Shown in pieces: positions 37,815 through 51,009 of a DNA stretch of 64,000 bases. The notes beneath the pieces were generated by a model, which saw only the letters and a program-made list of their open reading frames with translations, ran no database searches and was not told the origin of the DNA. Position numbers and translations under genes: made by a program. The stretch is taken from positions 3,511,001-3,575,000 of the forward strand of contig LR746273.1 of the NCBI GenBank assembly GCA_902729315.2, written 5' to 3'. Within the stretch, counting starts at the first letter, position 1. Each line of letters starts with the position of its first letter. Source of the stretch: Spirodela intermedia. Its lineage: Eukaryota > Streptophyta > Magnoliopsida > Alismatales > Araceae.

Positions 37815-38403
37815 CGTACAAGAGGGCGTATAAGCAAACAGAAATCAACTTATTTCCTGATCAAATCGACTTACAAGGGGGAGGGAGAGAGAGAGGGAGA
37901 GGGAGACGAGTCTACCTCTCCACACATGCTTTGCTCCACAGAAATCCTCTCTGTTCGCGATGGATGCTCTGGACCACAGCAGGAGGAATAGAGGGGGATG
38001 GGGAACAGCTCCCACCAGGGCGGCAACAACGTAAGGGAGAAGCAACTGCTGCAGTTCTCTTCCGGTTGCAGCGTCGGCCGAGCGGCGACGAGTTCTTGAG
38101 GGGTCCCAGTCAAGCGTTCGGGTTCCTCGATCTTCCTTTCCTCTGGCGCAGATCCTGCCGATCTCGGCATACGATAGCGCATCAGGCGCAAGGTGTAGGA
38201 GCCCCGCCGCATAATCCTCCCCTCCGTCTTATCAACTCCCAGCCTGCTCCGACTGCCTGGTTAGGGATTGGGGGCGTCCACGTGGTGAGCCGCACCGCTG
38301 GGTCTCCCCCGTTTTATTTACTCCTTTCTCATTCCATCGCAATTAGTTATCGTCGGGGTGTTGAATCCCCCCCGATCGCCCTGAGTGGTCTGCTCATCGG
38401 CGG

Positions 38404-41400
38404 ATGGTGATGAAGGAGAGGGTGAGGACTCTGAAGGAGCTCTATGAGATCACCCTGCAGATATCGGAACCAAAGGCACGTAAATATGCCGATTTTCCCG
38501 CTTTTCTTAATCTGTGCCCCAGTCGATTTTGTTAGATGGGTTTTCATGTGTTCATCAATTATTTTTATTCCAACATGTTCTAATGGTTGGGATCTGGTTG
38601 CCACTCCCTTTACGGGAACGCCTTCTAGATGCCCGTAGCTACGCTTTACCTGTCAGGATTTGGTGCTTTCTTTTTAACTTCGACAAGGAACTAATAGGTG
38701 CCGGTGTTTGACGACGAGTGAAGGAACGAGCGATTCACACTAGATTTTCCCATATGAATCTCAGTCCTAAGCTCCTATGTTACGATGTCTATTTTTCAGT
38801 ATGACTTTCCCTTTTGATACAGAGTAATTTATGTGTTTCCCTTGTAGATTACTCCAGTTCTGAAAGGGATCTACCACATTCAAGGACCTGTTATCGATGT
38901 GGAGCGTGATACAGGGAAAAATTTGGTAAGCCAAGCCCAGGTCATGCATGAACAGTTTTGTGGTTGTTTGGTCTATCTTTCGGATCAAAGGATTATCTCA
39001 TGTGGCCACTTTCAGATTTGTAAAATTAGTTTCTTGCTATTAACTGCGATTCTACTATTATTTGAACTTGCCTTTGTTTGCCATTTTGTCATTCCTCTAC
39101 GAGACTAATCACAGGAGTATCTCAGGAAGTGGCTCAAAATATTTCTTTTTCTATTTTTTTTTTTATGTGAGTGATCTGTCTATTTGTGTGTTGATTGTAA
39201 TGATTGTTTGTTGCTTATATTACAGATTAAAGATCCAGACCTCGATTGCTAAAGAGTTTACTTGGTTAGACCAAACTATCAAGCTGTTCAATTTGTTTGT
39301 GCATTTGCTATCCCATCCATTTTACAGAAGTCGTCAAGCACATCCATTTTAGCAATTCTGATGCATCAACTATATGTGACAAATACGGCCTTGTTTGAGT
39401 CAGCCACATTGATCAACAAAGCATTTGGGAAGGATTATGTTAACGAGAAAGTTCATATGAAAGCATTCGAGTTGGTTTCAATATTTCTGCGTGGAAAGTT
39501 TCTTGGTGAACTTTAGTCTTTAAGGAATACCTCATTGATAAAGGATTTCCAGGGTTTAATGCATCAATTAGACTGTTACCTTTGTTTGTGCATTCACTGT
39601 GAGTTTGAACTTTTTTATTCTGATGGATCATTTTTCTGTACTAAATGTGGGTTTTTCTTTTATAGATTTTCTTGCCAAAGGAGAAAGGATTTGTGAACCG
39701 TCATTTAAGAAAGGACATTCATATGAAAGGATCTGGGACATGTAATGTTTGTGCTGCTCCATGTTCCTCTTGTATGCACTTTAATCAAGCAACTTCATAT
39801 ATGGAGTCCAAAGCTGAGGGTGGCTATTCGGAGAACAGCTGTGCAGGAAAGGAGGCAGACAACTGTTCATTCAGTGATGCTGAGACTCCAGTTTACAAGA
39901 GCAAACAATGTGATGATCGAATGCACGCAGCTAGTGAAACAAGTAAGATATTTATCTCTAATTTCAGTCATGATTCATTTTCTGAAAATGCTGAAAGAAA
40001 AGCTATTGGGAAGAATACTGATCTGCATGATGCATCTGAAGGTGTTGACATGCCATTGAAAGTGTCACCTTTTGAAACCGATGAAGAAAACCAGCTTGTG
40101 GCAGAGAACAGTGCTAGCTCGCCATCTTCACGTAAACCCGTAGACTCCAGCATGCTTCCGAAAACATTCTCAAATCCTGAAGAAGGACCTAATGGATTAG
40201 AATGTCATGGAGACAATATCTCATGTGTGACTAGCCGTATAGATAGAAACATTGCAGCAAATGATCTCCATAAAAATATGGGCAGGGAAGACATGCCTTG
40301 CACTTCAACAAGTGCTTTACATAGTGGGGGTTTTAAAATGTCTTCCCTTGCCCAAGCTGTCGATGGTGATATAGTGGAACTCCATAGTGACCTGTGGAAA
40401 TCCGATAAATTGGCTAAAGAATCTTCACAGATGAAGAGTGCTAGTTCGAATTCCTTGAATCTTGGATCTCCTCACAACCCGTCAGATTCCCGTTCTTTGA
40501 ATAGTAATCCTTCTCCAAGAGAACATTGTCTTCATCCAAGTTCTGGAATTGAAAGTTCTTTCCATAGTGATGCTGGTTTGAAGGATAAGAAAGAAAGTTC
40601 GATCTCTCATCTTCAAGGAGAACCTCTTGAAAGCTTTGTGGATCCTGTTGAACCTTGTGTAAGAGAACAAGTGACAGCCGTTGATATGGATGAGCAGAAG
40701 TGTGACAGATTTTCTAAGGGTAGTGTTAATACAAACTATGAGATTAGTAAAGATAATGACATGACAGTTCATGCATCTTCTCCAAGGGCCTCTGGTCAAT
40801 TCTCAGAATCAAAAACTGGGGAGCATGGCATGTCAAACGAGGAACTTGGAAAATCCATTTCATCAGTGGGCACATCTAATTCCCAGGAGCCTCAGCCAAT
40901 TCCTGAGCTGAAATTAGAGGATGATTATCCTGTTCCAGACATTTTGGAGGATGACGTAAGTGTTTTCCCTTATTCTATTTTATGATGTCATTATTTGATA
41001 TTCTCAATTGTTTGTAGATGCCTAGATATCTTTAATAACTTTTGAATCGCCACTGAATTTGAAGCAGTGAGGAAGAAGATGGTCTAAAGAGCCATCCGAT
41101 TTATAAACTCTTCTGAAGCTTCATGCTTGAGGCAAACGAATTTGAAAATTCCTGGGATTTGTAGTGTTGTGCTATCTCTGTTCAATTAACACTTCATACA
41201 TTTGCTACGAGAATTAATCCCATCTTCAGCTAAATCAAACAGATCTGTAAAGTTAATTCAACTGAATATTCTAAATTATGATTTTTAAATTTGCATTGGT
41301 TACTGAGTTCTGAATCGTCCAGAATCAGGAGCTATGGTGTAAAATTAGGCATACTGATCATTTGCGTCTTAAAGGTTTTTGGCTTTTGCAGATTTCCTCG

Positions 41401-44400
41401 CTTCTTGCAGCTGAGGTGTCGTTTTGAGGATCCTATTTCCACGCTTTCAATTCTATTTGCTATTTTTTGTGTGACTCTGTTTCAGAATGTAGATATGCAT
41501 GCGAATTTTTGTGTGTGTGCATATTAGACAGATAAAATAAAACCCATTTCTTTTGAATAGGTAAACATCTGACCTTCGTCTGTAATTTGCTTGGTTGAAA
41601 AGGACAGGAAAGATTGAAGGGGCTTACCAACATCCATAATGTGCCCTATTTTAGGACTAATTTCGTAGAGGTGTGTACCATCCTCTGCAATTTTGCGTTT
41701 TTGGAAGGAGTTACGAAGCGGAAAAGGTTTTACCAGCATCCAAACTTTTGATTGACCGTTGATTATCATTGGAAGTGAAAACTAGTCATATGTTAGGCCT
41801 AGAGACTGCTCATCTGCTCACTGCTGGGAAGTCAACCATTTGAAATTAGGTGCCTGTCTCGCTGCCAAGTATAATTGAAGTGTTGCCTAATGGCACCATT
41901 TAATTTTTGCCGAGAATGAAGAGGATACATTGAGAAGACTTCCTAGAGATTTGCTTTTGATCCGTAACATAATATTTTGGATTGTGAGAATGTGTTCCTG
42001 TCCAAGATCATCAAGGTTGTCAAAATAGCACCATGAACTCGCTTTTGGTGTTCCAAATACTCCAGTGTTTCACACGTTGTATTATATCTTCATACCTAGG
42101 TGGGGTGGGTGCATTGTCAATTACATTCTAAATTACCAAGCACAGAATACTCTCACCTTCAAATGTCATATTTTGAACTGATCCTACAGTTTTCTTCATG
42201 GTTGCACTTTCTTAAATGGAAATGTGAGAAAGAGTTGCTTGGGCCAACGTCCAACTGTCTCTTCCATTGTTCCTTTTAAGCCTCATCCTCCCCTCTCCCA
42301 TCCCTCTCCCTCTCTTTCTTCCCCTGCAAGGAGGCAAGGTGTAGAATGAATCAATCCACGTAAAGAGTACAATTGTGTTACTTGGGATTATCTTTCGACC
42401 TCTATTTCAGTTCGAATTCAATCCCAACTTCTGCGGCAAACATTGAGGATTATGACGCCTCCTATGCCTGGTAATTCAGACGAAGTTGATTACTACTTGT
42501 CAGGCAAGAAAGTTGGTAGGATTTTAGCGTTTGTTGCTTTCTGTCTTTTGTTTGCTAAGGTTGATTGTCAATCACTGTAGGGAGGAGTGATTTGCCCTTT
42601 ACGGGTTTCATTGTTTTTACCTTTTTCCCCCTTTGGAAGAATAATAGTTGTTGCATATCTTGCATACTTTCTGCACATTATTGTTTCTTGCGTTTATGCT
42701 GATTGACTGGCTGAGGCCTTCATTAAAGTTGAGTGCATCCGGAGCCCGTGAGAGTACTGCACAGGCGTGTGGTAGTCAGTTCGTTTCTCCTGTATTTTTA
42801 TCATAGAAGGCTTTTGGGGGAAGAGTGCATTTTATGAACTTGGACTATTTTGTTGAGTTTTTAATTTTCTGGTTGTGCAGTAGATTTTATCTTAATCCAT
42901 TTGTAGCTCCACATTTACTGGAAAAAAAAAATTACATAGCCTTTTCTACATGAGCATAATAAAAAGATGTTGTTAAATACGTTAAACACAAATGCTATAG
43001 GTCTAAAAAAAAATCCCTTTGTTTTCACCCTGGATATTCAGAATGCTGCCTTGTAGTTTTTCATATTTTTTAATCCTTACTTCACCAGATAATGCTTTTC
43101 ACTCCAACGCTTCATTTTTTTTATTTATATTCCTCAGAAATTTGAACAATGAGTGTAGTGCTTGATCCTTTGATAACACAAACGGTGCCCATGCTTAGTT
43201 GTGTGACTAGATTATGCATCTTAGACGAGGAAGGTTATTCATGGCTTCCACACGGAGAACATTCGTTGTTGTGTGACATGGGAAATTGTATACTATTTCT
43301 GGAAGTTTGTGTTTCAATTTTTACAAAAAATTCTTGGTCCATATTACTGTGTAATATAGGAGATATACACTTCTCAAATGAGATTGTGTTTGATATCTTT
43401 CACTCTCTCCGACAAAATTATAAATACATTCATAAAGAAATATATATGTGTTAATTTTTATGCGTGCATGAAGATTTGTATGCTTTTCTTTGGTTCCCAA
43501 GTTTCCATGTTGTAGATCATGTGTGTGTACTATTTCTAGCTTAAAGTAGATTTTTAAAAGTAAAAAAAATTATTTCCCGTAACAAATGTTGAATCATTTA
43601 GACAATTACAGTGTTAGTCATTCAACTATGCGACCTTCTCTAGACATATCGGTATAAGCTCTAGTTTCCTACTCTTGGGTTTTCTTGTGTTAGCTTTCTA
43701 ATGATGATGATGTCTCTGTCTTCGTTCACCTTTGCATTCTTTCTTGTCTATAGTAATTCCTTTTTTGTATCCAGTGTAAGTTCAATTTTTCCTGCACCAT
43801 CTGATGGATTAGCGTGCCATCTTTTACAGGTAAAAGTATGTGATATATGCGGTGATGCTGGTCGTGAGGATTTGCTCGCCATTTGCAGTAGGTGCAGTGA
43901 CGGAGCAGAACACACGTGAGCAGAACACATTTGATGAACCATTTTTTCTTAGTTTCTTGTTTCGTTTTTTGTTTGGTTACTTTGGACTTGTGTACCTATC
44001 TGATATGGCAATTCTTCTGGTTATTTGTAAACAGCTATTGCATGCGAGTAATGTTGGGAAAACTTCCAGAAGGAAATTGGCTTTGTGAGGAGTGCACGAT
44101 AAAGGACATGGCAACATTTAAAGTGGAGAAATCTGAAATTTTGTTGGCAACTTTGAAGGAACCGCGCTCAGCTGAAAAAATTCAGAAAGTTGGGTCCAGT
44201 TTTAGTCCTAAAGCTTTACCAAAGCTGGATGTCAGTGCCACTGATGCAGAGGCACCATTGCCTATTATAGGGCTTAAAAGTTCAGAGATCTCTATGAAAA
44301 GGTCGTTAGGAAAAGCTGATGTTACTTTACTTACAAGTAGTAAAGTACCTGACACGAGCGGGATCTCCTCCATGACAGCGAGTCCCAGCAGGAAGTCCAT

Positions 44401-47400
44401 GTTGTCACGTGAGAGTTCATCTAAGAGCCTGGATGCTGGAAAAGTAAAACAAGGTAATTTGACACTACCTTCTGTGAGTCAGTCTTCCAGTAGTCCTGCT
44501 ATTTCCCGCTCACTTGCTCCTGTTGCCAACTCACCAAAGATCCAAGGACAGATTCAACCTTCTCGGGGTAAGTGTTGACTGAGTTTCTTTATTTTGATGC
44601 TATGACTTTTTCGTTAGCCATTTGAGGGAATGAGAAGCTTACACAACCTCAATTTGCATTTTTTTACAGGGTTACTCTCTAGGTCCGGATCTTTTACCGG
44701 TCTGAAACCAAAAGTCAAGCAGGTAATAGAAAATGTTCCTCAAAAGCCACAAGTGATTAAGGAATCTGCTTCAGGTGATATAAAAGAAGGTTTTATGAGA
44801 ACACTTGGCAAATCCGTATCTCTTAAAAACATAAGCCCTGGTCTCTCTGAATCAACGAGTAAATCCCAATCTGTAGTCTTTCATCGACCTGAGGAGTCCA
44901 GGAACCAGAGGCAAAATAAAGAGAGAACTATGGAAAGGAAGAATTCTCTTGTGCTAAACCGAAACTTGCCGAGTGCACCAGTAGCTTCCATTCCAAGTGT
45001 CTCTCTTTCAAAGACAGACTCAAAAGCTATACAAAGTGATGGGAAAGTGAGTAGTGTATCAGAACAGAGCACTTCGCATTCAAATGTAGGTTCAGAAAAT
45101 ACATATGATAAAGGTGAAAGTCCTCTTCATCTTTCATTGTCTCCAGCTCCTGTTGCTCGCTTTGTTTTTTTTTTATTAACATTTTTATTTTCCAGCCCAT
45201 GCAGGACTGAAAGAATTGAAGAAGCAGACATCATCGAAAATTTTTGGTAATCCACCTGCTAATGTAGCATGCAATTTGGCTGATGACGGGGCAACCCAGG
45301 TAGTCACGAAGGAAGATGCACATGTTGGGCCCGTTGGTGATGTTAACACACTCCCACAGCATACGTCATCTTATTCTTGTAACCGTGACGAGAAAATCAA
45401 GGATTCTTCCACATTTGGCAGTTCACGGCCATTAGCTCCATCTTCTAAACGGATATTGCGTTGCCAAAGATGTAATGAGGCAGGTCATTCTACACAATTC
45501 TGCTCAATTGACAAAATTCGAGTTTCTGCATTGAAACCTTCTGCAGAGCGAAGCTCAAGAGAAGCAGTTACTAAAGGCAATAAGTGGAAGGATGCTGTTG
45601 ACATTGCTATCTCAAAGGGCAGGGGGCAAAAGAGCCTGCCAGATCGATCAGAGGACATTTCAAGCAATGATTTGGGTTCTGAGATTGTTTCCCAAAGCCT
45701 TACATCAACTTCTTTTAGTTGTGTAAAAGATCTCTCTACCCCTGAAGGCCTGGCTAGTAAGCAAAATAGTTCAAGAGGCCCTGCTGCTGATGTAAGCAAG
45801 ACACCTATTAATGATGTCAAACAGCCTGATCCACAGATGGCAACCGCATGTACCAATAGAGATGATGAATCAGATTCCTTTTCTACACAAGTAGAGGATT
45901 TAAAAGCAAAACCTCTCATGCAGATTCTGCCTGGGCATCAGAATTTAATTTTGGATCCTTTTAGAATTTCAGTCCTTCCGGAGCACGAATATATATGGCA
46001 GTATGTCTTTTCTGCGATTGTTTTTTAATGTTCCCCCTTCCCCTAACCTCCAAAAACAAGACCTGTCATACGACATTCTGCTTTCTAGTTCTTGATTAAA
46101 AATAAATGCTCATTGTATCATTTGTTCTTGCAGAGGAAGCTTTGATCTGAAAAGATCTGGAAGACTTCCCGAAATATGTGATGGGTTCCAGGCGCATTTG
46201 TCAACCCGTGCGGCCCCTAAAGTCCCTGAAGTAGTAACTAAGTTTCCTGAGAAAGTCCAGTTGGAGGAAGTCACTAGGCTGAGTTCTTGGCCATTGCAGT
46301 TTCAGGAGGAAGGTCCTACAGAAGAAAACATAGCCCTGTTTTTCTTTGCTAAAGATGTGAAAAGGTCTGCCTGTTTGAAACTTTTTTTCCTGAAGAGTCA
46401 CCATCTAGTCATCAAGTGGTATATATCTTTCAAACATACTAATATTTTTCCGTGATACAGCTATGAAAAAGGCTACAGAAAATTATTGGAGACCATGATC
46501 AAGAATGACTTAGCTCTGAAAGGAAACTTTGATGGAATTGAGCTCCTTATATTCCCTTCAACCAATCTACCGGAGAAATCACAGCGTAAGAACTGTAGTC
46601 CGACGTAAATGCATTTTTTTTCAATACTATAGCATGCATGCTCAGGCTTCCTTCGTTCCATAGTTATCCGGATAATTTTTAAATGATGTACTTCCTTGCA
46701 TGTATGCTAATGATATGAGTCTCCAGATTACGTTTTTACCCTTTAATGTTTTGTTCATATTTTATTTGTATTAGTTCTGCTTTCCTCTCACTATATGTTA
46801 TCTTCTGATTAATCTAATTCTTTCATGCCTAGCCAGTCAGATGGAAATCAGAGGGCTGTTCAATCAAATAGTGTCATTAAATGCACACCTTCCCTCTTGT
46901 GATCTACAATCCAGATGCAGATACATGGGGAAGATATTGTCACCAATCATGCATAATGTTTCCTTGATTTTCTGTTTGTAACGTTGTTATCGATGCTGCC
47001 CAGGGGGGCAAAGGCAGTGACAATTCATCAGATGATTAGTGTGGCCGAACCCACTTTTACCACAGATTTTAATGAAAGCTATGGTTTGTCTATATATAAT
47101 CAATACGTTCTTTTGACTTAAGTATGGCATGCCAGTTTACCCTCAGGTTATCCATCCCTTCATGAAGTGCATCAAGAATCATGTCACTAGTTCCTAAAGA
47201 ATACTTAAAAGGATCAAGTTCCAGACCATACCAGGCGTTCCCTCTGTTGAGAAAAATGCTCGTGATATCCTAAATAGGAATTTCGCATCAGCAGTTCACG
47301 GCACAATCTTCTTCTCGTTCTGTCAATCTACTTCATAAGCTCATAATCTCAATGAGGTTGCATCTTCAATGCTGCCATTCAACATAGGAACTCCAAGTCT

Positions 47401-49549
47401 GTTTTAGGAAATATATCGCATCAATATCACAAGGCGACTACATACATGGCCACGGTTTCTAGAGCAGGGCTCTTTTGGGCCCGCTTGCCCAGGCGCACAA
47501 GTGCGTTCTCTTAGTGCTGTCTTGAAAACTATGTTTAATTCGATGAACTCATCTCTGATCTTTTCAGGCTGGAACCGACTGTTTTTCCTCTGGGGTGTCT
47601 TCAGAGAAAGGAGGCCGAATTGCCCAGAAACTCGATCTGTTATTGAGAGTAAACCCGCCATAGCCGACCTCGACTTGGAGAGCCCCCCCCAGGAGTTGCC
47701 CACTCAGCCTGTGACTGAAATCCCTTCATTGAAGAGGGAGCCCAAGGGGATACCCACAAAGGGCCTATTGGTCAACGCCGAAGCTGTGGCGATGCTAGGA
47801 GCTGAGAGGAAGGCATCCCATGTAGATAATGAATCTCCGGCTCAGAGAACTTCCAGTCCGGGAGCAACAGACTGTGTGCTTGTTCAACCTGACAAGAACC
47901 CATCTCATGCGACTGCTGCGATCGATTCCTCAACATGTAAGAGCGGAGAGATCGGATTGCAGGGCGCCTCCCCTGACTCAAGGATCAAGGATCGTGGCGG
48001 TGCACAGCCATGCTTGGAAATCAAGAGTAGAAACGGCGCTTCCCAGGTAGTATTTGCTTCGTTTACCTTTTATTCATGGCAATTCCTCTGTTTAATTAAT
48101 GCAACTAGCTTATTTTTCTCTAAAGGCATTTGAAATCAATCTAGCTCTTGCGATGATTAGAACAAGATCCTGGGGTTTGTGTGTTAATTTGCATGCATGA
48201 TGTTCAGGGTTCAGGGGTGCTCTTGCTGGGCAGCGTCTTCTTAGTTTTACTATTTCCATGTAGAGGTTGGATGGGTACTTGCAACTCTGGGTGGGGCTTT
48301 CCTTTGGAATCTTCACCACCCATCATGACCAATTAGTCTCGTGTAGAACAAATTTTCTTCGCTGCGGATTTATCCTGATCTATATGTACCTACTATAGAC
48401 TATATATTTTCTGATTTCTTGGGTTCCATTCGTGACTTCCCACCAAGATACATTATGTGATCCAAAGCATTCGGGGCTATTTTTGGCAATGCTCTCTCTC
48501 TCTTTCCTTGTTCTAATGGTGAATGATTCCCGAAAAAGTTAAACCCTTTTTTTTCCCTTCCTCTCTCTCTCTCTCTCTCTCTGCAGGAGGAAGCCATTGC
48601 CAGCTCTGACCGACCGCCGGTCGTCGATCCTCCAATGTTCGCCCAGAATAGCAGCGACAACAATCCAGCTACGGATGGATCACGGCCAAAGTGCGGGGCC
48701 AAGTCGAATCCTTGGCCGCCCGATCTGAACTTGGAATCTCAGGACGTCGAGGATGAGCCCGCCGAGCCCCCGCCAAGCCATCATCCTGCTTTCTCACCTC
48801 CTGTGGGAAACAGAGATGACGAGAAGGTGAAGGACACCGGATGGCCGGCGGCAGCAACGAATCCACTGTGGGATGCGGTGTTGGCAGCGGCAGCGCCTGA
48901 CAAGAAGCGCGCCAGGTCCCACTCTCCACTCCCTTTTGGTGGATCGTTCAATGTGCCGCCATGGAGGCAGATCACTACAGAGCGTACCTCGCTCGATGGG
49001 GAAGGAGAGGGCAAGAAGAGGATGAGGCTCCATCGGGAGGTGGCGGCAGCGGCAGTGGCAGCTCAAGGCGGCGGCTCAAGCAAGATCCACCCGCTGCTTG
49101 GCAGCTTTCAAGACGAGCGGCGGCAGCAGCTGCCGACGGGCCTGACAGGGGTGTTTCCTGAGAGCTCGTGGGGCTCAGAGAGGCACTTCTTCCCCTTGAG
49201 CACCGCTGGAGCAGGTGGCTTGATCCTGCCGACAGTGGCGGCGCCGGCCTTGGAGGAGGATGAATTGCCGAACCTTGAATTGGCATTGGGCGGTGCAGAG
49301 AAGAGGCCGCCAAAGAGAGGGATTCTTCCTTTCCCTTTTCCAGCGGCCGGCAGGAGCAAGAGGCAGGCGAGGCCACCAGACTACGGCAGGCAAGAGGTCG
49401 ACGATGAGTCGGCTTCCCTCTCGCTCTCGCTGGCGTTTCCCTTCTCCGGCAAGGAGCAGGTGAAGCCACCGGCGGCCGCTCCCCGGCCGGAGAAGCGGCC
49501 GCCGGTGGGCACCTCCTTGCTTCTGTTTGACGGCTTTGCCGATGGCTGA
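38404..49549 (+). CDS. PAIPP2: AIPP2/PAIPP2-like PHD-finger protein
   Basis: Predicted 1701 residues. Exons: 38404-38475, 38848-38925, 39666-40955, 43830-43915, 44035-44567, 44670-45113, 45196-46000, 46134-46364, 46461-46585, 47568-48046, 48587-49549; phases all close. In Arabidopsis these proteins bind the H3K27me3-reading BAH proteins EBS/SHL and help repress transcription. Layout: an N-terminal motif ending ITPVLKGIYHIQGP; the Cys motif GTCNVCAAPCSSCMHF (residues 74-89); a C4HC3 PHD finger at about 481-527 (CDICGDAGRED, CSRC, HTYC, CEEC); a CCHC knuckle CQRCNEAGHSTQFC near 925; a conserved C-terminal domain at about 1085-1230 (WQGSFDLKRSGRLPEICDGF, FLWGVF); then a low-complexity tail with repeated PDLNLE/LPNLELALGG words. 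Intron 1 seems to start with GC. The family is sure; which paralogue is not. Confidence 0.93.
48560..48582 (+). repeat. (CT)n forming the polypyrimidine tract of the last intron
   Basis: About eleven CT units stand directly before the CTGCAG acceptor of the last coding exon (48587) of the AIPP2-like gene. Confidence 0.9.
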
Positions 49550-49612
49550 TTCATCTCCAGCAGAAGATCGGTCTACTCCCTTCCCTTCATCTGTGTATAG
49601 AGCCAGCCATAG

Positions 49613-49616
<4 letters not shown>

Positions 49617-49648
<32 letters not shown>
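49617..49648 (+). repeat. (TC)16 in the presumed 3' UTR of the AIPP2-like gene
   Basis: Thirty-two bases of perfect TC beginning 68 bases after the stop codon. Confidence 0.95.
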
Positions 49649-49654
<6 letters not shown>

Positions 49655-51009
49655 CTGTCTTCAATTGATTTCTACCAGGTTTTTTCTTCTTTTTCTCTTC
49701 TTGCTGTTTGGGGGCTGAGTCGCAGCTTGTTGTACATAACAGAAGAGAGAAGCCGCAGTGTTACCTCTACAGTCGCAGGTATTTGTTCCATCTTTCTCGC
49801 ACACTTTGTTGTGTACATCTTGTTTCTTCCCCAGCCTGGTCTTCTGCACAGAGAGAAACTGACTGACAGGAAGGAAGATAGAGAGAGTTGCTCTCTCTCT
49901 CTTGTTTGCCCACCAGGGTTGACTAGCTCCCAAATCCTCTCTCCATCTATCTCATCATGGGACAGACAGCTAGCTAAATTGACGATTAGCCACCGACTGT
50001 TGGTGAGATAGTCGTTCGAAGATGTATTTCAATGGTGGTGTGGGGCCCGCGGATCTCCCAGATAGCGAAAGTCAACGCCCGCCCCGAACGAGGCCCGGCT
50101 CTTTATAATGACAGTCCTCCATCGGTCATCAGTCTTTGTCTCCTTCCGTTTTGTCCTCCCTCCCTCTCTCCTCTCCAGAACCATGACCATTGACTAGTAG
50201 AAGTCCACCTCTCTCTCCTTCCTCTGGTCAAAACCCTGTGGTTGAATGGCCGGTTTCTAACTCTTGGACTCGCCCTCCGCCGGCCGCTTTACGTGAGGCA
50301 CCAAAAACCGCAGCCCCCACCGTTTTGAATTCAAAACAGGACAGGCGGAGGGAAATGAGAATCATCTCTCTTTTCTTTCTCTCTCTTCTCTCTCTCTCCT
50401 GGATTCGGGGAGACACGGGGGAGGGTGGGTGACAGGTGGACAAAAACCCCTGTGCACGCGGCCCTGTGATGGAAAGCTGATCGAGAGAGGTCGTGAAGCA
50501 GCCACTCGATAAAGAAGACGAGGCTCTCCGTTGGCTGGGAAAGGCGGCGGAGTGTTCCTCCCGGAGAGTGATTTAACTGTCCTCTCTCTCTCTCTCTCGT
50601 TCCCTGTGACTGTCGAGCTTTCCGGTTCCTGTTGCTGTCTATTCGTGGTATTTGGAGAGTTTCTTCCCCTCGCCGTCGATGCGAAAACCCTAATTCTTGC
50701 CGGGGCTACGTCGTGGTTTCTCTCCCACTTCTCTCCCGCCGGCTAGGTACGCCGTCTCCCCCTCCGACCTCTGTATCTCCCTGCTCCTTAACCTCTCGCT
50801 CACTCTTCGTCTCCCCGCATTTTGATGATGGTTCGCTCCTCTTTTGGAGGATGACGTGTTCTGCTCCTTCCACGCCATTCTTCGAAACCCTATAAGCTTT
50901 GAGATTTCCTCCAAGCTTTCCCCCCCTTTTCATCCAACTTCTCTGTGGATCCATAAACCCTAATTCCGTCTTCTCCCGATCATCTCGATCACAGACGCGC
51001 GGCTCATGA
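49649..51009 (+). promoter_or_regulatory. Intergenic region and leader of the AHL gene
   Basis: A TATA-like TTTATAAT lies at 50102-50109 (core TATAAT 50104-50109). The following 900 bases are CT-rich and moderately GC-rich, with a (CT)n at 50581-50598. A donor-like AG|GTACGC (about 50746) and an acceptor CACAG just before the start (about 50994) suggest a leader intron. A short ATG at 51006 overlaps the AHL start in another frame. No further gene is seen. Confidence 0.4.

Noticed and set aside
42412-42471. Possible cassette exon of the AIPP2-like gene (TTTCAG acceptor, CTG|GTAATT donor)
   Set aside because: It introduces an in-frame TGA, and the flanking exons already join in phase at ILEDD-VKVCDICG.
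48635-49469. Overlapping long frames on the other strand and in other frames of the last AIPP2-like exon
   Set aside because: Shadows of a GC-rich exon; the plus-strand frame is fixed by the acceptor at 48587 and by phase.
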